Assembly: GCA_040507035.1 (NCBI GenBank) | Contig: JBEVVR010000015.1 | Location: 62,001 to 126,000 of the forward strand | Source of the DNA: Thiodiazotropha sp040507035 | GTDB lineage: Bacteria > Pseudomonadota > Gammaproteobacteria > Chromatiales > Chromatiaceae | Reading direction: 5' to 3' | Length of the DNA stretch: 64,000 nt | Shown: positions 55,429-62,848 of the stretch, piece by piece | Layout of the letters: every line of letters begins with the position of its first letter | How positions within the stretch are numbered: position 1 is the stretch's first letter | Program-made: the position numbers and the translations under genes | Notes under the pieces: generated by a model | Database searches by the model: none | What the model was told of the DNA's origin: nothing | What the model saw: only the letters and a program-made list of their open reading frames with translations

Positions 55429-56868
55429 TTAACGCTTGGGACCGATAAAGACACTATTTCGACTGCCCTGCATTTGCTGGCCGTCTGACTCGCCTTGTAC
55501 GCTAAACTTGACCGGTAGGGTTTCTGCGGTCAACAGCTCCTTTGGCACCCGTAGAAATACGGTACGTGGCGTGACCTTGCCGTGTCTGGCGGTAGTCACC
55601 AGATCCTCATCCACCATGATCAGGCCTTCAATTCCCTCGGCACTGATGGTTACCGGGATATCAGCGGTCGTTTTATTCAGAATCTTCAAGGTGTACTTGT
55701 TCTGGATGCTGCCGTCGCTCTGCAGTACAAACAGCGGTTGTCGATCGTGGATCACCTTGAGTTCCAGCGGCGCCAACGAGGTGAGTCCATAGACGATACC
55801 GAGTACAGCCAATGACATAATGGCCGTATATATCCATACCCTTGGGCGCATGTAGAGCGGTTTCGGCTTGGTATTGGTCTCCAGCGACTCGAAGGACTCG
55901 TAGCGAATCAACCCTTTCGGTCGACCGACCTTCTCCATGATTTCATCACAGGCATCGATACAGAGCGCACACATGATGCAGCCCTCCTGCTGACCGTGAC
56001 GGATATCGACACCGGTGGGACAGACCGCGATACACATTTTACAGTCTATGCAATCCCCGGTGGTTCGCTCCTCTTCTGACTGCCCCTTTTTGATTCTTCC
56101 CCTGGGTTCACCACGATGAAAGTCGTAGGCAGGCACCACCGTGGTCTTGTCGATCATGACACCCTGAATACGGGCATAGGGGCAGAGCCAAAAACAGGCC
56201 TGCTCTCGCATATAACCGGCCAACACGTAGGTGCCCGCAGTAAACAGGGCGATAGTGCCGTAAGCGACCGGACTGGCCTGCAGGGTAAAAAGATCGCGCC
56301 AGAGATCAAAGGCGTCATAGAACCAGGCGACGAAACTGATGCCGGTCAATACCGAGATCACAAGCCAGAGGAAATGCTTGGTCAACTTAATTCCGGCTTT
56401 TGAGAAGCTTATCGGTGCCTCTTCAAGTTTACGCCGCTTTTGCGGGGAACCCTCAAGCTTATCTTCCAACCAGGTAAAAACGTCGGTCCAAACCGTTTGA
56501 AAGCAGAAAAAACCGCAATAGACCCGGCCGGCGAGGGCTGTGGCAACCGCCAGCAGCAGGGCGAAAAAGAGCAGGGTCAGGGAGAGCATCCAAAAGTCTT
56601 GAGGCAGGACGGTAATGCCTAGGATATGAAACTGGCGATTAGGGATATCGAACAGTACTGCCTGCCTGTCCCCCCACTGAAAGTAGGGGCCGATGAAGAA
56701 GATGATCCAGACAGCAGCTGATAGCCATTTGACATTGCGCCAATAGCCCCCAATACGCTTGGCGTGGATCGTCTCCTCACCGGTATTGAGATGCCAGTGC
56801 ACCGATTCAGCATAGAGATCATCAACCACAGACTGCTGCTGGGTTGCCGTGCTATCGTTTCCGCTCAA
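55429..56868 (-). CDS. ccoG: cbb3 oxidase accessory protein CcoG (FixG/RdxA), Fe-S copper reductase type
   Basis: Polytopic protein with two ferredoxin-type 4Fe-4S motifs, CIDCKMCIAVCPTGVD and CIMCALCIDACDEI, about five transmembrane segments (with AGRVYCGFFCFQTVWTD and ACFWLCPYARIQG as conserved Cys stretches) and a C-terminal immunoglobulin-like domain. Relatives reduce Cu(II) for cbb3 assembly. The start is TTG at 56868 (MSGNDSTATQQQ, 479 residues), supported by AGGAG 8-9 bases upstream; a farther TTG at 56940 has no such site. Flanked by terminators on both sides, so transcribed on its own. Confidence 0.93.
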   Translation of the reverse strand: MSGNDSTATQQQSVVDDLYAESVHWHLNTGEETIHAKRIGGYWRNVKWLSAAVWIIFFIGPYFQWGDRQAVLFDIPNRQFHILGITVLPQDFWMLSLTLLFFALLLAVATALAGRVYCGFFCFQTVWTDVFTWLEDKLEGSPQKRRKLEEAPISFSKAGIKLTKHFLWLVISVLTGISFVAWFYDAFDLWRDLFTLQASPVAYGTIALFTAGTYVLAGYMREQACFWLCPYARIQGVMIDKTTVVPAYDFHRGEPRGRIKKGQSEEERTTGDCIDCKMCIAVCPTGVDIRHGQQEGCIMCALCIDACDEIMEKVGRPKGLIRYESFESLETNTKPKPLYMRPRVWIYTAIMSLAVLGIVYGLTSLAPLELKVIHDRQPLFVLQSDGSIQNKYTLKILNKTTADIPVTISAEGIEGLIMVDEDLVTTARHGKVTPRTVFLRVPKELLTAETLPVKFSVQGESDGQQMQGSRNSVFIGPKR

Positions 56869-57032
56869 GGGATCAACTCCTATGAAATCAGAGATGTCGT
56901 TTAAGACAAAATCATAAATGGTTGCATAACAGCGAGCCAATGCGATTTATCAATACATTAGAATCAATTAAACAACCATTCAGAGCTAATTACCAGCCGC
57001 GGATTTTAAGGGATTCGCTCGATTTTTTACAT

Positions 57033-57060
57033 AAAAAAAGGGGGGTTTTACCCCCCCTTA
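57033..57060 (-). terminator. Intrinsic terminator after the ccoNOQP and small membrane protein genes
   Basis: On the minus strand a G-run and C-run stem (GGGGGG with CCCCCC, TAAAA loop) is followed by TTTTTTT at 57039-57033. It stands 24 bases after the stop of the 41-residue protein and upstream of ccoG, ending the structural oxidase operon. Confidence 0.9.
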
Positions 57061-57083
57061 GACAATAGTATTTGTTTATCTGC

Positions 57084-57209
57084 TTAGCTATTGTGCTTTT
57101 CGGCATCACTCTTGATGAGGTTTCTCACCTTGAAGGCAAGAAATACGATGATAATCACCGCTATCGCAACGGTAGCCATCGAACCCCAAAATACTGCATC
57201 TCCGTTCAT
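57084..57209 (-). CDS. 41-residue single-span membrane protein, candidate CcoM-like cbb3 subunit
   Basis: Minus-strand ATG at 57209 to TAA at 57084. The peptide starts MNGDAVFWGSMATVAIAVII and has one transmembrane segment (about residues 8-27), then a basic stretch KVRNLIKS and a polar end. AGGGG stands 7 bases before the ATG. Position after ccoP and before the terminator, length and topology resemble CcoM, a small helix found in Pseudomonas stutzeri cbb3 oxidase; sequence identity to it has not been checked. It is too short to be picked up by size-limited gene calling. Confidence 0.68.
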   Translation of the reverse strand: MNGDAVFWGSMATVAIAVIIIVFLAFKVRNLIKSDAEKHNS

Positions 57210-57234
57210 AGCAAACCCCTAACTTTTCTTTATA

Positions 57235-57261
57235 CCCTGGAAGGCGTCCAGCCTTCCAGGG
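57235..57261 (-). repeat. Perfect hairpin between ccoP and the small membrane protein gene
   Basis: CCCTGGAAGG and CCTTCCAGGG (10 bp) flank a 7-base loop. No T-run follows on the minus strand, so it is not a standard terminator. More likely an mRNA-stabilising or processing hairpin at the 3' end of ccoNOQP, as intercistronic hairpins often set different levels of neighbouring products. Confidence 0.75.
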
Positions 57262-57303
57262 TAGTAGTGGAAAAAGTGCCAATACAGCTGATTATATCCT
57301 GAC

Positions 57304-58155
57304 TTACTGACCGCCACCGAACTTGTGGACATAGACAGCTATCTTCTTGATATCATCTGCCGACAATCTTTCGCCAAAGGCAGGCATCACAGCCTCGCGT
57401 GTCTTCGGCTCGGTGGCATCATTCACACCATACTTTATAGTGTATACGATGCTATCAAGTTGGGACTCGCCCTCGGCAGGTGTGAAACGGTAGATGCCGT
57501 CGGTCAGGTTTGCCGAGCCGAGGACAGCCATACCCTTTCCATCCATACCGTGACAGGCGATACAGCCTTTCTGAGTAAAGTTGGGGTCCGAAGTAGGATC
57601 ACCCGCCTCAATGGCCTTTGCCAGGCTATCGATTTCAGCATCCGACAGGATTTTGCCATGTGCCGTCATGATACCTTTACGGCCCATGGCGATGGTCTGC
57701 TGAATGGTTTCGATACTACCGCCGTAGAGCCAGTCATCATCGGCGAGTACGGGATAGCCGGGACCACCTTGACCGCCACCGCCGTGACAGGCGGCACAGT
57801 TATCACCAAAAAGTACCTTGGCAGAAGCCACGGCATATTGGGAAAGGCCTGGGGCAGCGAGGATTTCCTGGGCCGACATGCCCTTGATCTGGGTCTCGAA
57901 TTCGGCACGTACCGCTTCGACCTCATCGACACCCTTCTTGTACTCATCCATCTGAGTCCAGCCCATGACCCCCTTGTTTGACTCATGACCCACAGGCCAC
58001 ATGGGGTAGAGGACACCATATACCGCCCACCAGATCACCGAAGCCCAGAAGGCCAGCATCCACCAACGTGGAGGGGGATTCGTCAACTCCCGTAGGTTGT
58101 CGTCCCATACATGTCCGGTGTTGTTTTCACCCGGGTAAGGATTGTTATCCGCCAT
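57304..58155 (-). CDS. ccoP: cbb3-type cytochrome c oxidase subunit III, dihaem
   Basis: Membrane-bound dihaem cytochrome that receives electrons for the oxidase. 283 residues: transmembrane segment about 32-50 (WWMLAFWASVIWWAVYGVLY), then two cytochrome c domains with CAACH at 120-124 and CIACH at 198-202, the two haem c sites. Met ligands are expected in the later domain parts. Starts 11 bases inside ccoQ. Fourth gene of ccoNOQP. Confidence 0.96.
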   Translation of the reverse strand: MADNNPYPGENNTGHVWDDNLRELTNPPPRWWMLAFWASVIWWAVYGVLYPMWPVGHESNKGVMGWTQMDEYKKGVDEVEAVRAEFETQIKGMSAQEILAAPGLSQYAVASAKVLFGDNCAACHGGGGQGGPGYPVLADDDWLYGGSIETIQQTIAMGRKGIMTAHGKILSDAEIDSLAKAIEAGDPTSDPNFTQKGCIACHGMDGKGMAVLGSANLTDGIYRFTPAEGESQLDSIVYTIKYGVNDATEPKTREAVMPAFGERLSADDIKKIAVYVHKFGGGQ

Positions 58156-58357
58156 TTTTCTCTCCGCTATCTATTGCATCATCATCCATCGGGATAAAGC
58201 GGTTCTTCTCCAGCTTGTCCCGATTTTTCGGACGTAAGGCGTAGAAATACACGCCTATCATGAGAAGGAAGGTGACCACCGTCATAATCAGACCCACCCA
58301 ATCACTGGTGGTCATAGCCTCCCAATCAGTATGAAAATAGTCTCTGAAACTACTCAC
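58145..58357 (-). CDS. ccoQ: cbb3-type cytochrome oxidase subunit CcoQ
   Basis: Small single-span subunit (FixQ) that stabilises the complex. The core WVGLIMTVVTFLLMIGVYFY with ALRPKNRDKLEKNRFIPMDD is typical. Two starts are possible: GTG at 58357 gives 70 residues beginning MSSFRDYFHTDWEAMTTSDW and overlaps the ccoO stop (CGTGAGTAG); ATG at 58315 gives 56 residues but has its GGGAGG only 2 bases away. I prefer GTG for the closer coupling and the family-like SFRxYFHTDW. The larger frame upstream is ccoO in another phase. Confidence 0.82.
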   Translation of the reverse strand: MSSFRDYFHTDWEAMTTSDWVGLIMTVVTFLLMIGVYFYALRPKNRDKLEKNRFIPMDDDAIDSGEKNGG

Positions 58358-59060
58358 GATAGACCTTGTTTTCATCAAGCTTTGCCATGGTCCCCAAAAC
58401 CTGCAGATATGCCACAATGGCATCCTCTTCGGTCTTGCCTGCCAGTTCGCCATTGGCGCTGGCAATGTCCTCATCGGTATAAGGGACACCTAGCAGTCTC
58501 ATGACTTTGAAACGCGCCGCCATATCCTTACCCTCGACCATACTATCCTTTAGCCAGGGGTAGTTGGGCATGACAGACTCAGGAACAACTGAGCGCGGAG
58601 CGCGCAGATGCTTACGTTGCCAATCATCCGAGTATTTGCCACCGAGTCTGGCGAAGTCAGGACCGGTACGCTTGGAGCCCCACTGGAAGGGGTGGTCGTA
58701 CATCGATTCTGAAGCCAGTGAATAGTGGCCATAACGCTCTTTCTCATCGCGGAAAGGACGAACCATCTGCGAGTGACAGGTATAGCAACCTTCACGCTGA
58801 TAGATATCACGTCCCGCCAATTCGAGAGCGGTGTAGGGGCGTACTCCATCGCCGGGTTTGTGGTCATGCAATGTCTGACCGGGTTGACGCTGCCACACCA
58901 GTTCGGGCGCGGCATTATGCTCCATGGTGCTCTTCATGGTGAACAGCGGCACGATCTCGACGATACCGCCCACGGTGAGAGCCAAAGCCAGGATCAGAAG
59001 AAGCAACCAAACGTTCTTCTCCATCTTCTCCTGGAAACTAGTTGATTGGTTTTCAGCCAT
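58350..59060 (-). CDS. ccoO: cbb3-type cytochrome c oxidase subunit II, monohaem
   Basis: Membrane-anchored monohaem cytochrome c. 236 residues with one N-terminal transmembrane segment (about 17-38, VWLLLLILALALTVGGIVEI) and the haem site CYTCH at 92-96, directly before SQMVRPFRDE, which is characteristic for CcoO. PDFARLGGKYSDDW and RSVVPESVMPNYPWL follow, the latter probably supplying the Met ligand. 20 bases after ccoN, overlapping ccoQ. Confidence 0.97.
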   Translation of the reverse strand: MAENQSTSFQEKMEKNVWLLLLILALALTVGGIVEIVPLFTMKSTMEHNAAPELVWQRQPGQTLHDHKPGDGVRPYTALELAGRDIYQREGCYTCHSQMVRPFRDEKERYGHYSLASESMYDHPFQWGSKRTGPDFARLGGKYSDDWQRKHLRAPRSVVPESVMPNYPWLKDSMVEGKDMAARFKVMRLLGVPYTDEDIASANGELAGKTEEDAIVAYLQVLGTMAKLDENKVYRE

Positions 59061-59080
59061 TTTGCGAAACCTCCCTTGAA

Positions 59081-60514
59081 TTAAGCGGTTGCCGCAGCAG
59101 TACGGGCCTGCTGCAGACTACCTTCACTGGATGCCTTGACAACGGTCATGAGAACGTTGATCAGCATCATCAATGCACCGAGCAGGAAGATCGCACCACC
59201 CACAGTACGCATGGCGTAGTAGGGATGCATGGCTTCGACAGATTCGGCAAAGGTGTAGGCCAGGGTGCCGTACTCATCGTAGGCGCGCCACATCAGGCCC
59301 TGCATGATACCGGATACCCACATCGCAACGACGTAGATCACCGCACCGATGGTGGCTGTCCAGAAGTGAGCGTTGATCAGCTTCATGGACCACATCTCGG
59401 TGTGGAAGGTACGCATCATCAGGTGGTAGATGGCGCCGATGGCAACCATGGCAACCCAACCCAGGGCACCGGAGTGGACGTGACCTACAGTCCAGTCGGT
59501 GTAGTGGGAGAGGGCGTTAACGGTCTTCAGCGACATCACCGGACCTTCGAAGGTGGACATGGCGTAGAAGGCCAGGGACATGATCATGAAGCGCAGGATG
59601 TAGTCGGTGCGTAGTTTGTCCCACGCCCCGGAGAGGGTCATCATGCCGTTAACCGCACCACCCCAGGAGGGGATGATCATCGCCAGCGAGACCGCGGCGC
59701 CGAGGGAACCGGCCCAATCAGGCAGTGCAGTGTACTGCAGATGGTGAGAGCCCAGCCATACATAACCGAACATCAGCGCCCAGAAGTGGACCACTGAGAG
59801 GCGGTAGGAGTAGACAGGACGACCGGCCTGCTTGGGAACGAAGTAGTACATGATGCCGAGGAAGCCGGCGGTCAGGTAGAAGCCCACCGCGTTATGGCCG
59901 TACCACCATTGAATCATCGCATCCTGAACGCCGGCGAAGGCCGAATAGGATTTGAACAGATCAACCGGGACAGCCAGGCTGTTGACCACGTGGAGGTAGG
60001 TGATCATCACCATCATGCCGAGGAAGAACCAGTTGGAGACATAGATGTGGGATGTCTTACGGGTGGCCAGGGTCATGATGAAGTTGAACGAGTAGACCAG
60101 CCAGACGACGGCGATCGCCAGGTCTATCGGCCACTCCAGCTCTGCATACTCCTTAGCGGTGGTGATGCCGAGAGGAAGGGTGACCACCGCGGAGACGATG
60201 ATCAGGTTCCAGCCCCAAAAGGCGACCCATGCCAGTTTGTCACTCCAAAGCCGAACGCCGCAGGTGCGTTGAACGCTGTAGAACGAGGTTGCCATCAGAG
60301 CACACCCGCCAAAGGCGAAGATGACTGCATTGGTGTGAAGCGGACGCAGGCGTCCGAATGTGATGTACGGAATATCGAAGTTTAGAAACGGCCAGGCCAA
60401 TTCGGCGGCGATGTAAACACCCACCAGTGCGCCTACGACTAGGTAGACTACGGCCATGACGGTAAACCAGCGTACAACTGCGAAGTTGTATTTCTGCTCG
60501 GCTGCGGCGTCCAT
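59081..60514 (-). CDS. ccoN: cbb3-type cytochrome c oxidase subunit I
   Basis: Catalytic subunit with haem b and the haem b3-CuB centre, a high-affinity terminal oxidase for low oxygen. 477 residues with 12 hydrophobic segments. Conserved stretches include RLRPLHTNAVIFAFGGCALM, with a haem ligand His, WWYGHNAVGFYLTAGFLG (CuB His and Tyr region), GSHHLQYTALPDW, and TDWTVGHVHSGALGWVAM with more His ligands. First gene of the operon; promoter-like elements at 60622-60650 and an FNR box farther up. Confidence 0.98.
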   Translation of the reverse strand: MDAAAEQKYNFAVVRWFTVMAVVYLVVGALVGVYIAAELAWPFLNFDIPYITFGRLRPLHTNAVIFAFGGCALMATSFYSVQRTCGVRLWSDKLAWVAFWGWNLIIVSAVVTLPLGITTAKEYAELEWPIDLAIAVVWLVYSFNFIMTLATRKTSHIYVSNWFFLGMMVMITYLHVVNSLAVPVDLFKSYSAFAGVQDAMIQWWYGHNAVGFYLTAGFLGIMYYFVPKQAGRPVYSYRLSVVHFWALMFGYVWLGSHHLQYTALPDWAGSLGAAVSLAMIIPSWGGAVNGMMTLSGAWDKLRTDYILRFMIMSLAFYAMSTFEGPVMSLKTVNALSHYTDWTVGHVHSGALGWVAMVAIGAIYHLMMRTFHTEMWSMKLINAHFWTATIGAVIYVVAMWVSGIMQGLMWRAYDEYGTLAYTFAESVEAMHPYYAMRTVGGAIFLLGALMMLINVLMTVVKASSEGSLQQARTAAATA

Positions 60515-60621
60515 GAACCCCCCTCATTAAGACTAAAATTGAACACGACTTTAAAACTGACTTTTTAGATAAAGTCCAAACTACTCCAACTGTGTGATAT
60601 GACACAATTGCAGCGTGACAT

Positions 60622-60650
60622 ATATCACTCTTAAATGGCCCGGATGTCAA
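60622..60650 (-). promoter_or_regulatory. Sigma-70-like promoter for ccoN
   Basis: Minus-strand TTGACA (60650-60645), 17-base spacer, then TGATAT (60627-60622). The -35 is a perfect match and the -10 a fair one. The predicted start is about 100 bases before the ccoN ATG. Confidence 0.55.
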
Positions 60651-60732
60651 TACAAACATAAGAAAAATCTGATCGCCGGCAAGTTATTTAGCTTGTTGAA
60701 TTAAATACAAAAATAAGGACTCATAGCCTAAA

Positions 60733-60746
60733 TTGACATAGATCAA
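60733..60746 (-). promoter_or_regulatory. FNR box upstream of ccoN
   Basis: Minus strand TTGATCTATGTCAA, matching TTGAT-N4-ATCAA in 9 of 10 half-site positions. Exactly 22 bases downstream is TTGTAT (60710-60705), a poor -10 but at the class II spacing in which FNR sits at about -41.5. The neighbouring gene encodes an FNR with the standard recognition residues. Confidence 0.62.
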
Positions 60747-60914
60747 CGAAAGTTAAAAAAACAGCTTCTGAATAATCAGGCGGGCATGTCAAACAAGAAT
60801 TGGGCTGTTTAGCACAATCATCAACCTGAAGCAGGCTTTACTAGAAAGCTGAACGAATGAACGGGAGATGGATATCTATCGAAATTCTTTATGTAGGCAT
60901 AAGCAATAAAAAGA

Positions 60915-61658
60915 TCAACAGCAAGTGGCGATCTGTTGCAACCCATCCTCATCGAGAAGGATCAGGTTCTGCTTGCGAAGACGGATCAGACCCTTTCTTT
61001 GAAACCTTGTCAGTCCTCGACTTATGGTCTCACGGGCAAGCCCGAGGTAGCTGGCCATATCACTCCTCGACATGCCCAAATTGAGTTGCTTGTTTCCCAA
61101 GCCACGTAGCGAGGCGCGTAGGGAGAGAGAGAGGATAAAGGCAGCCAGTCGCTGGTCTGCATTTTGCCTGATCAGTGATGCGGTCAACCTGTGATTCAGG
61201 GCCACCTCCTGCCCCAGCATCTCGATCAACGCCTGTTGCACGGCTTCGATGGAACGCCCGGTTTCGTGTAAACGGGCGACCTCCAATACGCAAACGCTGC
61301 TACTCTCGAGTGCCCTTACCGAGTAGGAGTAGGTGTGGTGGGCCATGCCTTCGGCGCCAATCAGATCCCCAGGCAGATAGAAGCCGACAACACGTTGATC
61401 GCAGTTGAGATCGGGCACCGTGGCCTTGAAGGACCCTGACTTTACCGCGTAGACAGCTGTAAACGGCTCATCGACATGGAAAAGTTGCTCTCCCTTGGTG
61501 ACCGGCTGCCTCCTTAGCAGAATCCCCGCGGGTACCCCACTACCCGGTTCCGCATAGTCGAGAACCTGGCACATGGGATCAAGGCCGCACTCACTGCACG
61601 CCACCTCCAGCAGGCGTTCATCGATGGAACTATCTGTTAGGCAGCAAGACTTTTGCAC
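60915..61658 (-). CDS. fnr: Oxygen-sensing transcriptional regulator FNR
   Basis: CRP/FNR-family activator of low-oxygen genes. Oxygen-labile 4Fe-4S ligands are visible: Cys21, Cys24, Cys30 (spacing C-x2-C-x5-C) and Cys123, the same pattern as E. coli FNR. A cyclic-nucleotide-like beta-roll (about 50-150) precedes the HTH with recognition helix LGLARETISRGLTRFQRKGL, where E-x2-SR is the FNR-type contact set. 247 residues; GTG start at 61658. It stands right upstream of ccoNOQP and likely controls it. Confidence 0.94.
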   Translation of the reverse strand: MQKSCCLTDSSIDERLLEVACSECGLDPMCQVLDYAEPGSGVPAGILLRRQPVTKGEQLFHVDEPFTAVYAVKSGSFKATVPDLNCDQRVVGFYLPGDLIGAEGMAHHTYSYSVRALESSSVCVLEVARLHETGRSIEAVQQALIEMLGQEVALNHRLTASLIRQNADQRLAAFILSLSLRASLRGLGNKQLNLGMSRSDMASYLGLARETISRGLTRFQRKGLIRLRKQNLILLDEDGLQQIATCC

Positions 61659-61710
61659 TGTTCAGTGGTCGTTGGGTATGGGGGCTAGCAGCGCCCCGAC
61701 GAGTTTGCCA

Positions 61711-62721
61711 TCATTTGAAAATCGACTCCACGGAGAAGCCATCCCTCTCTAGGATATCACGTAGGCGCCTGAGTGCATCCATCTGGATCTGCCTGACTCG
61801 TTCACGGGTGACGCCGAGTTCGTTAGCCACCTGCTCCAGGGTGGAATTCTCATAGCCGTGGAGCCCGAAGCGGCGTTCAACCACTTCCCGCTGTTTGTCA
61901 TTGAGTTTACTCAGCCAGCGATCGAGATTGGCATTCAGGCCGTCGTTCTGAATGTCCACCGTCGGATCCATGCTCTTCTCGTCGGCGATGGTATCGAGCA
62001 GGGGTTTGTCAGCATCCTTACCGAAGGGGGTGTCCACCGAGGTCACGCGCTCATTGAGCCCCAACATGCGTTTGACTTCATCGATCGGTCTGTCGAGAAG
62101 ATCGGCGATCTCCTCGGAACTCGGTTCGTGATCCAGGGTTTGTGCCAGTTTCCGCGCCGCTCTCAGATAGACATTGATCTCTTTTACCACATGGATCGGT
62201 AGACGGATGGTACGGGTCTGATTCATGATTGCCCGCTCGATGGTCTGGCGGATCCACCAGGTGGCGTAGGTTGAAAAGCGAAAGCCACGTTCAGGATCGA
62301 ACTTCTCCACCGCGCGGATCAGTCCCAGGTTCCCCTCCTCGATGAGATCGAGAAGGGCAAGGCCACGATTCATGTAGCGACGGGCAATCTTCACCACGAG
62401 ACGCAGATTGCTCTCTATCATGCGCTGTCTGGCGGACTGGTCGCCCTTTTGTGCGAGCCGGGCGTAGTAGACCTCTTCTTCCGCGGTCAACAGCTTTGAT
62501 ATCCCTATCTCATTGAGATAGAGTCGTGTGGCATCCATCTGCGCATCCCCCGGCTCGGGAGATTTGAGCTTCAGCACATCATTGACATCATCGTCGGCTT
62601 TCTCTTCGACGACTTCTTCGCTCTCGACCTCGTCCTCAGTCAGAATCACCTCGTCTTCCACGAGCTCTTCAATGAGTGGACTCTGATCAGAATCATCAGG
62701 CTCTACAGGACTTTTACTCAT
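61711..62721 (-). CDS. rpoS: RNA polymerase sigma factor RpoS
   Basis: Stationary-phase/general-stress sigma factor, 336 residues. An acidic N-terminal part (1-60) is followed by DATRLYLNEIGISKLLTAEE (region 1.2), RGLALLDLIEEGNLGLIRAV with FSTYATWWIRQTIERAIMNQ (regions 2.1-2.4), a region 3, and the -35-recognising HTH LEQVANELGVTRERVRQIQM near residues 290-310. GGAG precedes the ATG. The nlpD-rpoS pairing supports the call; in relatives, rpoS promoters often lie within nlpD. No regulatory RNA-pairing site could be confirmed. Confidence 0.97.
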   Translation of the reverse strand: MSKSPVEPDDSDQSPLIEELVEDEVILTEDEVESEEVVEEKADDDVNDVLKLKSPEPGDAQMDATRLYLNEIGISKLLTAEEEVYYARLAQKGDQSARQRMIESNLRLVVKIARRYMNRGLALLDLIEEGNLGLIRAVEKFDPERGFRFSTYATWWIRQTIERAIMNQTRTIRLPIHVVKEINVYLRAARKLAQTLDHEPSSEEIADLLDRPIDEVKRMLGLNERVTSVDTPFGKDADKPLLDTIADEKSMDPTVDIQNDGLNANLDRWLSKLNDKQREVVERRFGLHGYENSTLEQVANELGVTRERVRQIQMDALRRLRDILERDGFSVESIFK

Positions 62722-62848
62722 CTCACATCTCCATCAACGAGGCCATGCTTTGGATATGAAACCTGTTCAGGGTTGTTGTTGTAATCCTGAACCGGTTCGA
62801 AGCCTGTGCCTCAATCACCCTTGCCAATAGGTGTGCGCATCTTGTTAT

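Larger units (their letters stand above)
60515..60914. promoter_or_regulatory. ccoNOQP upstream regulatory region
   Basis: 400 bases between the fnr stop and the ccoN start, with no gene. It contains an FNR box at 60733-60746, a sigma-70-like promoter at 60622-60650, and an imperfect dyad around 60595-60626. It appears to be a two-promoter region for the oxidase operon. Confidence 0.6.

Noticed and set aside
60857..61084. 75-codon open frame antisense to the end of fnr
   Set aside because: Its second half is the shadow of fnr; no homology or credible start.
61680..61698. Small GGGGC/GCCCC hairpin between rpoS and fnr
   Set aside because: Five-bp stem with no T-run; not enough for a terminator call.
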